A stretch of 64,000 bases of DNA from Actinophytocola sp. (GCA_009377395.1 WHUB01000006.1:1-64000), one strand, 5' to 3'; positions 9,509 to 18,210 are shown, counted from the stretch's first letter. The notes: generated from the letters alone by a model not told the origin. A program made the numbers and translations.

Positions 9509-9547
9509 GAGCCCCGCAGGTGCCGGTGTATCGGCACTGCGGGGCTC
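9509..9547 (+). terminator. Strong hairpin between rpsD and rpoA
   Basis: GAGCCCCGCA at 9509-9518 pairs exactly with TGCGGGGCTC at 9538-9547, and inner GTGCCG/CGGCAC bases extend the stem. There is no T-run. It could act as a partial terminator that sets the ratio of ribosomal protein to rpoA message, or protect the 3' end of the ribosomal part. Confidence 0.6.
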
Positions 9548-9605
9548 ACCCCACAAAGAAATCCGGTGTCAAATAGCGGGCACCGGCAGGAAAGGAAGAT
9601 CGACA

Positions 9606-10679
9606 GTGCTGATTTCGCAGCGACCGAGCCTCTCGGAAGAGGCGGTCACCGAAACGCGCTCCCGGTTCACCCTCGAGCCGCTCGAGCCCGGTTTCGGATA
9701 CACCCTCGGCAACTCCATCCGCAGGACGCTGCTGTCGTCCATCCCCGGCGCGGCCGTGACCAGCATCCGCATCGACGGCGTGCTGCACGAGTTCACCACG
9801 GTGCCCGGCGTCAAGGAGGACGTCACCGACGTCATCCTGAACCTCAAGGAGCTGGTGATCTCCTCCGAGGAGGACGAGCCGGTCACCATGTACCTGCGCA
9901 AGCAGGGCCCGGGCGAGGTCACCGCAGCCGACATCGTGCCGCCTGCCGGGGTCACGGTGCACAACCCCGACCTGCACATCGCCTCGCTGAACGGCAAGGG
10001 CAAGCTCGAGGTCGAGCTGGTCGTCGAGCGCGGTCGTGGCTACGTGCCCGCGGCGCAGAACAAGGAGTCCGGCGCCGAGATCGGTCGCGTCCCGGTCGAC
10101 TCGATCTACTCGCCGGTGCTGAAGGTGACCTACAAGGTCGAGGCGACCCGTGTCGAGCAGCGCACCGACTTCGACAAGCTCATCATCGACGTCGAGACCA
10201 AGCCGTCCATCACGCCGCGCGACGCCGTCGCGTCGGCCGGTAAGACGCTGGTCGAGCTGTTCGGGCTGGCCCGTGAGCTCAACGTCGACGCGGAGGGCAT
10301 CGAGATCGGGCCGTCGCCGCAGGAGGCGGACACCATCGCCGCCTACGCGATGCCGATCGAGGACCTCGACCTCACGGTGCGGTCCTACAACTGCCTCAAG
10401 CGCGAGGGCATCCACACCGTCGGCGAGCTGGTCTCGCGCAGCGAGGCCGACCTGCTCGACATCCGCAACTTCGGCGCGAAGTCGATCGACGAGGTCAAGA
10501 TGAAGCTCGTCGGCCTCGGCCTCACCCTCAAGGACAGCCCACCCGGGTTCGACCCGACCGCTGCCGCCGCCAGCTACGAGGGCGAGAGCTGGTCGGCCGA
10601 CCCGGTCGCCGGGTTGTCGGACAACGGCACTGACCTCGGCGACGACGGTCAGGATTACGCAGAGACGGAGCAGCTGTAA
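9606..10679 (+). CDS. rpoA: RNA polymerase alpha subunit
   Basis: A 357-residue alpha subunit. The N-terminal assembly domain carries [19 protein letters not shown], and the C-terminal domain (from about residue 245) carries [14 protein letters not shown] and [12 protein letters not shown], which contact UP elements and activators. GTG 9606 follows GGAAAGGAAG. An acidic tail ends the protein. The TAA overlaps the rplQ ATG by one base. Confidence 0.96.
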   Translation: MLISQRPSLSEEAVTETRSRFTLEPLEPGFGYTLGNSIRRTLLSSIPGAAVTSIRIDGVLHEFTTVPGVKEDVTDVILNLKELVISSEEDEPVTMYLRKQGPGEVTAADIVPPAGVTVHNPDLHIASLNGKGKLEVELVVERGRGYVPAAQNKESGAEIGRVPVDSIYSPVLKVTYKVEATRVEQRTDFDKLIIDVETKPSITPRDAVASAGKTLVELFGLARELNVDAEGIEIGPSPQEADTIAAYAMPIEDLDLTVRSYNCLKREGIHTVGELVSRSEADLLDIRNFGAKSIDEVKMKLVGLGLTLKDSPPGFDPTAAAASYEGESWSADPVAGLSDNGTDLGDDGQDYAETEQL

Positions 10680-11413
10680 TGCCCACGCCAACCAAGGGCG
10701 CACGCCTCGGCGGTTCGCCGTCGCACGAGCGGCTGATGCTGGCCAACCTGGCCACGTCGCTCTTCGAGCACGGCAAGATCACCACGACCGAGGCGAAGGC
10801 GAAGCGGGTCCGCCCGCTGGCAGAGAAGCTGATCACCAAGGCTAAGCGCGGTGATCTGCACAACCGGCGCCAGATCCAGCGGGTCATCCGCAACAAGGAC
10901 GTCGTGCACAAGCTGATGGCCGAGATCGGGCCGTTCTTCTCCGACCGCAATGGTGGTTACCTGCGCATCACGCGCACGCTGCCGCGCAAGGGCGACAACG
11001 CCCCGATGGCGGTCATCGAGCTGGTCGCGGAGAAGACGGCCACGGCCGAGGCCGAGGCGGCGCGCAAGACGAAGTTCGCGAAGGACCAGCCGAAGGCCGA
11101 GGAGCCGAAGCCGGTCGAGGCGCACGAGGCCGAGGCCCCCGCCGGGGCCGACGAGGCCGAGGCGAGCACCGAGGCGCCGTTCGGCGAGGGCAGCCACGCC
11201 CCGCTGGAGGACGGCTCGCAGCCGGAGGGCTTCCCGATCAAGGGCAACGCCAGCTCGAAGCTGTACCACGTGCCCGGCAGCTCGCACTACGAGCGCACCA
11301 CGGCCGAGGTCTGGTTCGCCAGCGAGGAGGCGGCCGAGGCCGCCGGCTTCCAGCTGCCGCCGTCGCAGCGCGAGGCCAAGGACGAGGAGTCCTCATCGGA
11401 GGATGAGTCCTGA
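10679..11413 (+). CDS. rplQ: 50S ribosomal protein L17 with C-terminal sunset domain
   Basis: A 244-residue protein. Residues 1-120 are a normal bL17 ([31 protein letters not shown]). Residues 121-180 are an Ala/Glu-rich linker. Residues 183-228 ([16 protein letters not shown], then [21 protein letters not shown]) match the 'sunset' domain found on diverse actinobacterial proteins and thought to bind nucleic acid. Ordinary L17 has about 120-130 residues, sometimes with an acidic tail. ATG overlaps the rpoA stop. The stop overlaps the proposed CTG start of truA. Confidence 0.93.
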   Translation: MPTPTKGARLGGSPSHERLMLANLATSLFEHGKITTTEAKAKRVRPLAEKLITKAKRGDLHNRRQIQRVIRNKDVVHKLMAEIGPFFSDRNGGYLRITRTLPRKGDNAPMAVIELVAEKTATAEAEAARKTKFAKDQPKAEEPKPVEAHEAEAPAGADEAEASTEAPFGEGSHAPLEDGSQPEGFPIKGNASSKLYHVPGSSHYERTTAEVWFASEEAAEAAGFQLPPSQREAKDEESSSEDES

Positions 11414-12318
11414 GCCCTGACCGGCCATCGAACGAGCCCGCCACTCCCATCGGGGAGGGCGGGCTCGTTCGTCTGCGCGTCGACGTCTCCTACGACGGCG
11501 CCGGGTTCTCCGGCTGGGCGAAACAGTCCGACCGCAGGACCGTGCAGGGCGTGCTGGAGGAGGCGTTCGGCAGGCAGCCGCCGGGTGCCGAGGTGCCGCA
11601 CGGGATCGTCGTGGCCGGCCGCACCGACGCCGGGGTGCACGCCACCGGCCAGGTGGTGCACGTCGACGTCGTGCCGTTCGAGCCCGGCGCCGCGACGCGG
11701 TTGCCGGTCGGCGAGCACGGCATCGTCGACCTCGCCCGGATGCGGCATCGGTGGAACCGCTACCTGCCGCCCGACGTGCGGGTGCTGCGCGCCCGCATCG
11801 CGCCGGCGGGCTTCGACGCCCGGTTCTCGGCCGTGCGCAGGCACTACCTGTACCAGGTCTCCGACGCGCCGTGGGGCGTCGACCCGCTGCGCCGCCACGA
11901 CACCCTCGGCTGGGGCCGCGCGCTGGACGTCGACCGGATGAACGCCGCGTCGCAGGCACTACTCGGTCTCAACGACTTCGCCGCCTTCTGCAAGCAGCGC
12001 GAGGGCGCAACCACGATCCGGGAGCTACAGCGGTTGCGGTGGGAGCGGGTCGAGCGGCACCTGGTGCGGGTGCATGTCGCCGCGGACGCCTTCTGCCACT
12101 CCATGGTGCGCAGCCTCGTCGGCGAACTGCTGCACGTCGGTGACGGCCGCCGGGACGAGCGGTGGCCCGCCGAGCTGCTGCGCGGCGGCGTCCGGGGGAG
12201 CGCCGTCGCTCCCGCGCACGGCCTGACGCTGGTCGGCGTCGACTACCCGCCGGACGAGGAGCTGGCCGAGCAGGCCGAGCGAACCCGCAAGGTCCGCGAC
12301 CGCACGGAGCTGAGTTAG
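11410..12318 (+). CDS. truA: tRNA pseudouridine(38-40) synthase TruA, non-standard start
   Basis: TruA makes pseudouridine at tRNA positions 38-40. The frame shows [17 protein letters not shown] at the N-terminus, catalytic Asp73 in GRTDAGVHA, and [13 protein letters not shown] late. The conserved N-terminus is coded upstream of the first GTG (11542), but between that GTG and the upstream in-frame TGA (11404-11406) there is no ATG, GTG or TTG. CTG 11410 overlaps the rplQ stop (CTGA) and has GGAGGA six bases before it, so it is proposed as the start (302 residues). A perfect hairpin lies inside codons 8-20. The TAG stop coincides with the end of an inverted-repeat element. Function is certain; the start is inference. 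Confidence 0.85.
   Translation: MSPDRPSNEPATPIGEGGLVRLRVDVSYDGAGFSGWAKQSDRRTVQGVLEEAFGRQPPGAEVPHGIVVAGRTDAGVHATGQVVHVDVVPFEPGAATRLPVGEHGIVDLARMRHRWNRYLPPDVRVLRARIAPAGFDARFSAVRRHYLYQVSDAPWGVDPLRRHDTLGWGRALDVDRMNAASQALLGLNDFAAFCKQREGATTIRELQRLRWERVERHLVRVHVAADAFCHSMVRSLVGELLHVGDGRRDERWPAELLRGGVRGSAVAPAHGLTLVGVDYPPDEELAEQAERTRKVRDRTELS
11431..11469 (+). terminator. Terminator-like hairpin inside the truA 5' end
   Basis: AACGAGCCCGCC at 11431-11442 pairs perfectly with GGCGGGCTCGTT at 11458-11469; the inner CTCCC/GGGGAG bases add more stem; TCGTC follows. It has the form of the terminator for the alpha operon after rplQ, yet it lies within the reading frame needed for the TruA N-terminus. It may therefore attenuate truA. 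Confidence 0.7.
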
Positions 12319-12479
12319 GGCGTGTCCCGCGGATCCGTGGTCGCGGTCTCGGCGTCCAGATCGTCCGGGGCTGCGTTGTCGTCGTCGGCCATAGCTCCGC
12401 TATGGCTCTCCTCCTCCGCCTTGCCACGAATGATCTGGATCACCGATCCCATCGACCGAGATCCACGGGACACGCCCTA
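12316..12479 (-). mobile_element. Short inverted-repeat element, copy A (MITE-like)
   Basis: A 164-bp unit bounded by TA on both sides. Its ends are inverted repeats of about 20 bp with one mismatch, reading TAGGGCGTGTCCCG inward from each side. It contains no supported gene. Its reverse complement aligns without gaps to 56820-56983 with about 18 mismatches (about 89% identity). An inner hairpin GCCATAG/CTATGGC lies at 12388-12406. It sits between convergent genes and supplies TAG stops to both. TA flanks suggest Tc1/IS630-like or IS5-like mobilisation; no transposase is in the window. Confidence 0.75.
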
Positions 12480-13199
12480 GTCTCCCCGCCGCACCGGGCC
12501 GAGGATCTGCTGCTCGGTGGCTGTCGTGACCAGCCGGATCGGCTGCCACAGGTTCCGCCCGAGCGCGATCACCTGGTCGTCCTGCAGCGAGGTCAGCTGC
12601 TGCATCATCTGCTGCGGCAGGTTCCAGATCCGCGCCGCCAGCTCCGCCTGGCCGGTCGGCAGCCGCTGCATCAGCACCAGGTCGGCGGCGTTGGCCATGG
12701 TCGACGCCTGCGGATGCAGGTAGGGCAGCAGGTACACCGTGGTGTGCCACGGCGCTCGCGGCGGGAACAGGTCCTGCGGGGTCGGACCGCCATCGTGCAC
12801 GACGACAAGCGGCGCGTTCTCCGACGCGCGGGGCAGCTCGATCGGAGACAGCCTGCGGAGCTGCACCAGCGGCGACGGCCTGCCGTCCGGTCCCATGCCC
12901 GCCGAGCGCTGCACTGCGTGCCAGGCCTGCTCGCGGCCGGTCGCGATGACCACCCACGCGCCGACGGCCGTGGCGCGCAGTGCGAACTGCCGCCCCAGGT
13001 ACAGCCCGCCGACGAGCACGATCCGGGTGGGCTCGGCCCGCAGCGCCGACAGGGTGAGCGGCTCGTTGTTGCTGTTCGAGCCGATCACGATGCCGCCGCG
13101 CTCGCCCGACGGGCTGATCGCGTCGAGCATGGTCGGGTTGACGGTGAACTCCGGGGCGACGCCGCCCTGGTTCGTGGTGTCTCGCACCCGCGAGCTCAT
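12477..13199 (-). CDS. ESX-locus conserved hypothetical protein (240 aa)
   Basis: A 240-residue protein starting MSSRVRDTTNQGGVAPEF. No signal peptide or clear membrane segment is seen; the middle (RIVLVGGLYLGRQFALRATA, then GAWVVIATGR) looks like an alpha/beta fold. I do not recognise a family. Its ATG overlaps the stop of the 62-codon gene, which in turn overlaps the eccE stop, so it belongs to the eccE operon and may be an accessory of type VII secretion. Its TAG stop is formed by the end of the inverted-repeat element, so its original C-terminus may have been cut or changed. Confidence 0.75.
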   Translation of the reverse strand: MSSRVRDTTNQGGVAPEFTVNPTMLDAISPSGERGGIVIGSNSNNEPLTLSALRAEPTRIVLVGGLYLGRQFALRATAVGAWVVIATGREQAWHAVQRSAGMGPDGRPSPLVQLRRLSPIELPRASENAPLVVVHDGGPTPQDLFPPRAPWHTTVYLLPYLHPQASTMANAADLVLMQRLPTGQAELAARIWNLPQQMMQQLTSLQDDQVIALGRNLWQPIRLVTTATEQQILGPVRRGD

Positions 13200-13384
13200 G
13201 ACATCTCCAGCTCTGTGACCTTCGCCGGTGCCACCGTGACGTTGCGCTGCTCGCCCCGGTCAGACCACTCTCGGCGCCACCCCTCGCAGGCTCGGGGCGA
13301 CCCCTCCACCGGTCGGCGAAGCTCCCAACCGCTCACTGCGGCCTCCTCACGGCGCGCGGCGAGCCGCCTGCCCGCAGTCCTCAT
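13196..13384 (-). CDS. Small coupled hypothetical protein in eccE operon
   Basis: A 62-codon frame, MRTAGRRLAARREEAAVSGW to KVTELEMS, Arg- and Glu-rich with two Trp in CEGWRREWSDRGE. No known domain is recognised. The evidence that it is a gene is its position: ATG overlaps the eccE TGA and its own TGA overlaps the ATG of the 240-residue gene, both in four-base ATGA overlaps. It may be a real small partner protein, or a frame kept only to couple translation of its neighbours. Confidence 0.55.
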   Translation of the reverse strand: MRTAGRRLAARREEAAVSGWELRRPVEGSPRACEGWRREWSDRGEQRNVTVAPAKVTELEMS

Positions 13385-14982
13385 GTCATGCCTCCCAACG
13401 GCAGGGTCGCCGACAGCCCGTCCACCTGCCGTCCGCGCAGCGGGGTCAGCGCGATGCCCGCCTTGTCGGCGATGGTGTCGAGCCGCTTGTCCGCTGCGGC
13501 GATCTCCTGCTGGTTACGGGCGCTGACCCGCACCACGCCGCGCAGGCCGATCTCGCCGTCGTCGACGGCGGGCGTGATCGACATGGCGACGGTCGCCGAG
13601 AGCGCGCGGACACTGGTGAGCGCGTTCAGCGTGGTCGTGACCCTGCCCTTGGGCCACTTGGTGATCGCGTAGCTGGTGTGGCGGACACCGGCCGCGGTCA
13701 CGTGGTTCTTGCGTTCCTGCAGCTTGACGCCGCCGCCCCCGGCGACCGCCGCGTTCAGCTCGCAGGCGCTGACACCCGCGCGCAGTAGCTCGTCCGGGTC
13801 GAGCGGGTGGGTGGCGACATTCCGTGACTCCAGCGCGTTGCGGACCCTCGACAGCGCGCCGATCAGCGCCCGGTGGGCGCCGACCACGCCGCCGCCGCGC
13901 TCGCGGATGGCGGCGGGGCAGCGCAGCGGGTCGAGCCGCACCGCGATCCACGTCGTGCGCCGCGCCGCCGCGGGCAGCGGCCCGAGCACCTCGAGGTAGG
14001 AGTTGAGCGCGGGCGAGTCGGCGGGCAGCGCGGCACTGCCCGGGTAGGTGTGCCAGATGACCTGGATGGCGTCGAGGATGACGCCCCTGTCCTCGAGGCA
14101 GGGCGCGAGCACCGACAGCCGCAGCGGCGAGGTGTCGCTCGCGTTGGAGATCAGCGCCGGGGTCGGCTCGACCATGAGCACCGCCGTCCAGCAGCCGTCG
14201 TCCCACGCCATGCCGACCGGCTGCCGGTCGTGGTCCATGCCCTGCGCGACGACCAGCTTCGGGATCGCGGCGCGCAGCACGTTCACCTTCGGGTCCTCGT
14301 CGCCGATGACGGCGTCCTCGTCCTTGAGGTCCTCGAGCCCGGCACGGGCCACCGGCGGCCGCGGCTTGTCGTGCGAGCGCATCCGGTAGCGCAGCTCGAG
14401 ACCGAGCCAATGGGTGAACCATCGGCCGCGCACCCGCGTGATGGCGACGAGGACGGCGGCGGCCAGGATGCCGCCGCCGATGACGAGCGACAGCGGGTTG
14501 CGCAGCACCAGGACGACGATGAGCCCGAGCGCGAAACCGACCTCGATGACGACCAGGTTGAGCACCGGGATTCCCAGCAGCGTCATGGTGTCGCCGCGCC
14601 GTCGGGCGCCGAGCACGGGGCGCGCGACCTTGACCGTCTGCTGCCCGCCGCCAGAGCCGCCGGACGGCTGCCCGCCACCGGGACCGCCTGGCCCGCCAGG
14701 ACCACCGGGTCCGCCGGGACCCCCCGGGCCGCCAGGACCACCGGGACCCGGTTGCCTGCCGGGCGGCACGGCAGCGGGCTGTTGCGGGGTCTGGTGGGCG
14801 GGAGGCGACGGCGGCCCACCGGAACGTGCCGGGGGAGGTGGCCCTGGTGCCGCCGGGCGCGGCGTGCCACCGGGAGGCGTCCCTCGCCCGGGCGGGGTTG
14901 CTGGCGGTCCGGGCGGGTTCCCCCCTGGCTGCTGTGGTCGTTGACCACGCCCGCCCGGGCGTGGCGGAGTGCTGACGGACAT
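13381..14982 (-). CDS. eccE: Type VII secretion membrane component EccE
   Basis: A 533-residue protein from the ATG of MSVSTPPRPGGRG; a longer frame to 15075 is possible but unlikely. Residues 5-113 are a Pro/Gly-rich cytoplasmic tail with a run of about seven GGP triplets. Two membrane helices follow (about 134-160 and 163-183), then a large soluble domain with the EccE pattern WTAVLMVEP and the end TPLRGRQVDGLSATLPLGG. EccE forms the periphery of the ESX core complex. M. tuberculosis ESX-4 lacks eccE, so its presence here is notable. It leads a three-gene coupled operon on the minus strand. Confidence 0.85.
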   Translation of the reverse strand: MSVSTPPRPGGRGQRPQQPGGNPPGPPATPPGRGTPPGGTPRPAAPGPPPPARSGGPPSPPAHQTPQQPAAVPPGRQPGPGGPGGPGGPGGPGGPGGPGGPGGGQPSGGSGGGQQTVKVARPVLGARRRGDTMTLLGIPVLNLVVIEVGFALGLIVVLVLRNPLSLVIGGGILAAAVLVAITRVRGRWFTHWLGLELRYRMRSHDKPRPPVARAGLEDLKDEDAVIGDEDPKVNVLRAAIPKLVVAQGMDHDRQPVGMAWDDGCWTAVLMVEPTPALISNASDTSPLRLSVLAPCLEDRGVILDAIQVIWHTYPGSAALPADSPALNSYLEVLGPLPAAARRTTWIAVRLDPLRCPAAIRERGGGVVGAHRALIGALSRVRNALESRNVATHPLDPDELLRAGVSACELNAAVAGGGGVKLQERKNHVTAAGVRHTSYAITKWPKGRVTTTLNALTSVRALSATVAMSITPAVDDGEIGLRGVVRVSARNQQEIAAADKRLDTIADKAGIALTPLRGRQVDGLSATLPLGGMT

Positions 14983-15138
14983 CCGCTGTTGTCTCTTTCC
15001 CCTCGTACGTCCTGCACTGGCCCCGCCAAGGGCCGGGCACGTGAACACTATCTGGAATTGGTAGAAAGCCACCACCTGACGGTTCGTCGGCCGCTATCCT
15101 GCGAACCGTACCGTGACTGGGAGGCGTGTGGGTCTGGA

Positions 15139-16695
15139 ATGCCATCAAAGCCAACGAGGAAAACCGAGGTCCAGGCGTACCGGTTCGAACTGAGGCGGAT
15201 GAACTCCGCGCTGGTTCGCAATGACGCGGTGATGCTGCACGACCCGCTGCGCACCCACACTCGGGCGACGGTCGTCGGCGTGATCGTCGCCGCGATCGGC
15301 CTGCTCGGTTTCATGATCTTCGGCATCATCAGCCCCGCCGCTCAGCCGCCGGAGGACGGCATCGTGATCGGCCAGGAGTCCGGCCAGATGTACGTGAAGG
15401 TGGGCGAGCCGAGGGACATGCTCATCCCGACGTTCAATCTGGCCTCGGCACGGCTCATTCTGATGAGCAGGCAGGGTGAGCAGGCCGTACAGCCGGTGGT
15501 CGTCGCCGACGACAACCTCAAGGGCATTCCGCGCGGCAGGCTGCAGGGCATCCCCGGTGGTCCGCCGCTGCTGCCGGGTTCCGACCAGCGGATCTCCAAC
15601 AACTGGGCCGTCTGTCACTACCTGCCGCTCCAGAAGCGCTACAGCGAGGACGTGCGGCTGGCCAAGGCCGAGCAGAACCAGCAGACCGCCGTCCTCGCGG
15701 GGCTGCCGCCGTCGCAGCTCGGCACGCCGTTGCAGCGCAACGAGGCCATCTACGTCGAGCAGCCCGACGGCAAGCGGTACCTGATCTACCGGCCGGAGGA
15801 GAACCCGAATCGCCAGTCGGACATCGTGCGCGCCGAGGTGCCGAACGATCCGGCGGTGATCGAGGCGCTGAAGCTGGACCGCTATGAGCCGAGGCTGATG
15901 TCACTCGGGGTCATGAACGCGATCCCCGAGGTCAACCCGCTGGTGCCGCCAATTCCGGATGAGATCATGGGCGATTCCGTCCCGTTCGAGCTCGACGGCG
16001 AGCCCACGGTCGTCGGTGACGTGTTCTCGGTGGAGCAGCCGGACGGCGGCGACGACTACTACGTCGTGCTGCCGGACGGAAAGCAGCAGGTCACCGAGGC
16101 CGTCGCCACCATAATCCGGTATCGGTTCTCGACCGGCGCGACGATCCCGCAGGTCAGCCCCGACCAGCTCGACGAGCTGCCGACGGTGCCGGAGAGCGCC
16201 GAGCTTCCGGTCGCCAACTACCCGGCCCAGATTCCCACCGTGCTCGACCCGCTCCGGGGCACCCCGGCGACCTGTCTCGGCTGGAGCCTCACCGGCTCCG
16301 GCGATGACCTGAACGCCCGCACGACGCTGTACGTCAACGACGAGATTCCGTTCCCCGAGGGCGAGAACGGGCTGGCCGTCACCAAGGCGAACGAGGACGG
16401 AATCCCCGTCGACTACTTCTACATGCCACCCGGCAGGGCCGCCGTCGTGAACTCGGCGACGAGCGAGGCGTCATTCGAATCCGGCCCGATTCAGCTGGTT
16501 TCCGATCACGGCTTGCGGTACGGCATTCCCGACACCGAGACGGCGGCCTATCTCGGGCTTACCGAACGCAGTCCGGCCCCGGAGAGCATCCTCCGGCTGC
16601 TGCCGACGGGGGAGTCGCTCAACGTCCAGGACGCGGCGCAGACCTTCGACTCGGTCGAGGTCGCGCCGAACTCCGGCGACTACGAAGGCCAGTAG
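15139..16695 (+). CDS. eccB: Type VII secretion protein EccB
   Basis: A 518-residue single-pass membrane protein. It begins MPSKPTRKTEVQAYRFELRR, the EccB signature, has one membrane helix at about 44-64, and a large extracytoplasmic domain with Cys pairs (AVCHYLP and PATCLGW). It is part of the EccB-EccC-EccD-EccE core and may have ATPase-linked structural roles. ATG 15139 is the only sensible in-frame start near the conserved N-terminus. It ends one base from the convergent mycP stop. Orientation relative to eccC and mycP/eccD matches M. tuberculosis ESX-4. Confidence 0.92.
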   Translation: MPSKPTRKTEVQAYRFELRRMNSALVRNDAVMLHDPLRTHTRATVVGVIVAAIGLLGFMIFGIISPAAQPPEDGIVIGQESGQMYVKVGEPRDMLIPTFNLASARLILMSRQGEQAVQPVVVADDNLKGIPRGRLQGIPGGPPLLPGSDQRISNNWAVCHYLPLQKRYSEDVRLAKAEQNQQTAVLAGLPPSQLGTPLQRNEAIYVEQPDGKRYLIYRPEENPNRQSDIVRAEVPNDPAVIEALKLDRYEPRLMSLGVMNAIPEVNPLVPPIPDEIMGDSVPFELDGEPTVVGDVFSVEQPDGGDDYYVVLPDGKQQVTEAVATIIRYRFSTGATIPQVSPDQLDELPTVPESAELPVANYPAQIPTVLDPLRGTPATCLGWSLTGSGDDLNARTTLYVNDEIPFPEGENGLAVTKANEDGIPVDYFYMPPGRAAVVNSATSEASFESGPIQLVSDHGLRYGIPDTETAAYLGLTERSPAPESILRLLPTGESLNVQDAAQTFDSVEVAPNSGDYEGQ

Positions 16696-16696
16696 C

Positions 16697-18205
16697 TCAG
16701 CCGTCCTTGCGGTTCCGGCGCAGGGCGTGCACGGCGAGCATCGTGCACCCGAGCGCGAGCAGCCCGCCGCCGGTGCCCGCGAAGGCGACGATCTTCGGTG
16801 CCGGGTTCGGGTCGTACGGCGGCGGCATGCTCGACGGCAGCGTGATGTCCTGCTCGGGCTTCATGCCGATCTCCTCGGGCAGCGTCATGGTCAGCGCCGC
16901 CATCGGGTCGATCACGCCGTAGCCGATGTACTGGTCGTGGCCGTCGATCGCGCCGGGATGCTGCGCTGTCGTCGTGATGCGGTGCATGATCTCGCGGGCG
17001 CTCAGCTCCGGGTACATCTGCCGGACCAGCACCGCGAGCCCGGACACGTAGGGCGCGGCGAAGCTGGTGCCCTGGCTCGGCACCGCCTCCTCGCCCTCGA
17101 ACATCACGTTCACCAGCGAGCGGGACGAGTCGGGCGCCGGGTCGAGCGAGATGATGCCGGTGCCCGGCGCCGCGACGCTGACCCACGGCCCGTGCATGCT
17201 GAAGTCCGCGACGCTGCCGGTCTCGTCGATCGCGCCGACCGCGAGCAGGTCCTCCGAGAACCAGGGCGGCGTGACGATGGTGCGCGGCTCGTCCGGGTCG
17301 GGGATGCGCGGATCGCCCTTGATGGGAACGCCGTTCTGCCGGCACGCGCCGCCGGTGTTGCCTGCGGCCGCGACGACGACGACGTTCTGCTCCGTCGCGT
17401 AGTGCACCGCGCCGCGCAGCATCCGTTCTTCCTCGCTGACCAGCGCGTTGCTGCCGGTGTAGGGGCGACAGGCGTCCACCGACATGTTGATCACGTCGAC
17501 GTCGTACTCGTCGACCGCGCGCACGATCGCCTGCGCCAGCGTGCTCTGGTCGCCCGCCCCGGTGGGGCTGTCCAGGGTGCGCTCGCCCGACCCGGTGCTG
17601 TCGGTCTGCTCCGAGAAGTTCTGGCTCGACTGCCGGATGGAGACGATCTGGACGTCGGGCGCGACACCCGTGAAACCGATGGCGGGGTCGGCCGGATCGG
17701 CGCCGATGATGCCCGCGACCTGGGTGCCGTGTCCGTCGCAGTCCCGCAGCCCGTTGCCACCGGATTTAACGTAGTCACCACCGGCGATGAGCCGGTTCCC
17801 CAGGTACTCGTGCGGGGTGACGCCGGTGTCGATGACGGCGACCTTCAGCGGCTTGCCGGTGCGCTCGTCGACGCCGATCTCGCCGTACCTGCTGTGCGAG
17901 CGGACGTAGTCGTGCACCCGGTCGAGCTGCAGATGCGCCTGGCCCCACGGGATGTCCTTGATCTCGCTACCCGACACGGTGGAGTGCTCGCCGACGCCGG
18001 ACGAGACGCACTGCACCGTCTGCTTGTACGCCTTGTCGGGGCTGCCGGTGTCGATCGGCGGCGGTCCCGGCTCACCGGCCGGCGCCCACGGCTGCTCGCT
18101 GTCATCCTGCGCGAGCGCCGGGTCGATGCCCGGCGCGAACGTCGCGAACAGAGCGGCGAGCACCACCGCGGCCGCCCTCGTGCCTGCGCTTCGCGCTGTG
18201 CCCAC
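16697..18205 (-). CDS. mycP: Mycosin, membrane-anchored subtilisin-like protease
   Basis: A 502-residue S8 protease of type VII secretion. Residues 1-32 form a signal peptide ending near PALA. The triad is Asp126 (VAVIDTG), His159 (DGHGTQVAG) and Ser381 (SQGTSFAAP), with Asn283 in the oxyanion hole (AAAGNTGG). A membrane helix near the C-terminus (IVAFAGTGGGLLALG) is followed by a short basic tail. Mycosins stabilise the ESX membrane complex and cleave some substrates. GTG 18205 lies five bases after the eccD stop, so the two genes form an operon. Confidence 0.92.
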   Translation of the reverse strand: MGTARSAGTRAAAVVLAALFATFAPGIDPALAQDDSEQPWAPAGEPGPPPIDTGSPDKAYKQTVQCVSSGVGEHSTVSGSEIKDIPWGQAHLQLDRVHDYVRSHSRYGEIGVDERTGKPLKVAVIDTGVTPHEYLGNRLIAGGDYVKSGGNGLRDCDGHGTQVAGIIGADPADPAIGFTGVAPDVQIVSIRQSSQNFSEQTDSTGSGERTLDSPTGAGDQSTLAQAIVRAVDEYDVDVINMSVDACRPYTGSNALVSEEERMLRGAVHYATEQNVVVVAAAGNTGGACRQNGVPIKGDPRIPDPDEPRTIVTPPWFSEDLLAVGAIDETGSVADFSMHGPWVSVAAPGTGIISLDPAPDSSRSLVNVMFEGEEAVPSQGTSFAAPYVSGLAVLVRQMYPELSAREIMHRITTTAQHPGAIDGHDQYIGYGVIDPMAALTMTLPEEIGMKPEQDITLPSSMPPPYDPNPAPKIVAFAGTGGGLLALGCTMLAVHALRRNRKDG

Positions 18206-18210
18206 TCGAA

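Noticed and set aside
13873-15138. Extension of eccB upstream by more than 400 residues
   Set aside because: It runs antisense to the eccE gene and lacks similarity to EccB, which begins MPSKPTRKTEVQAYRF.
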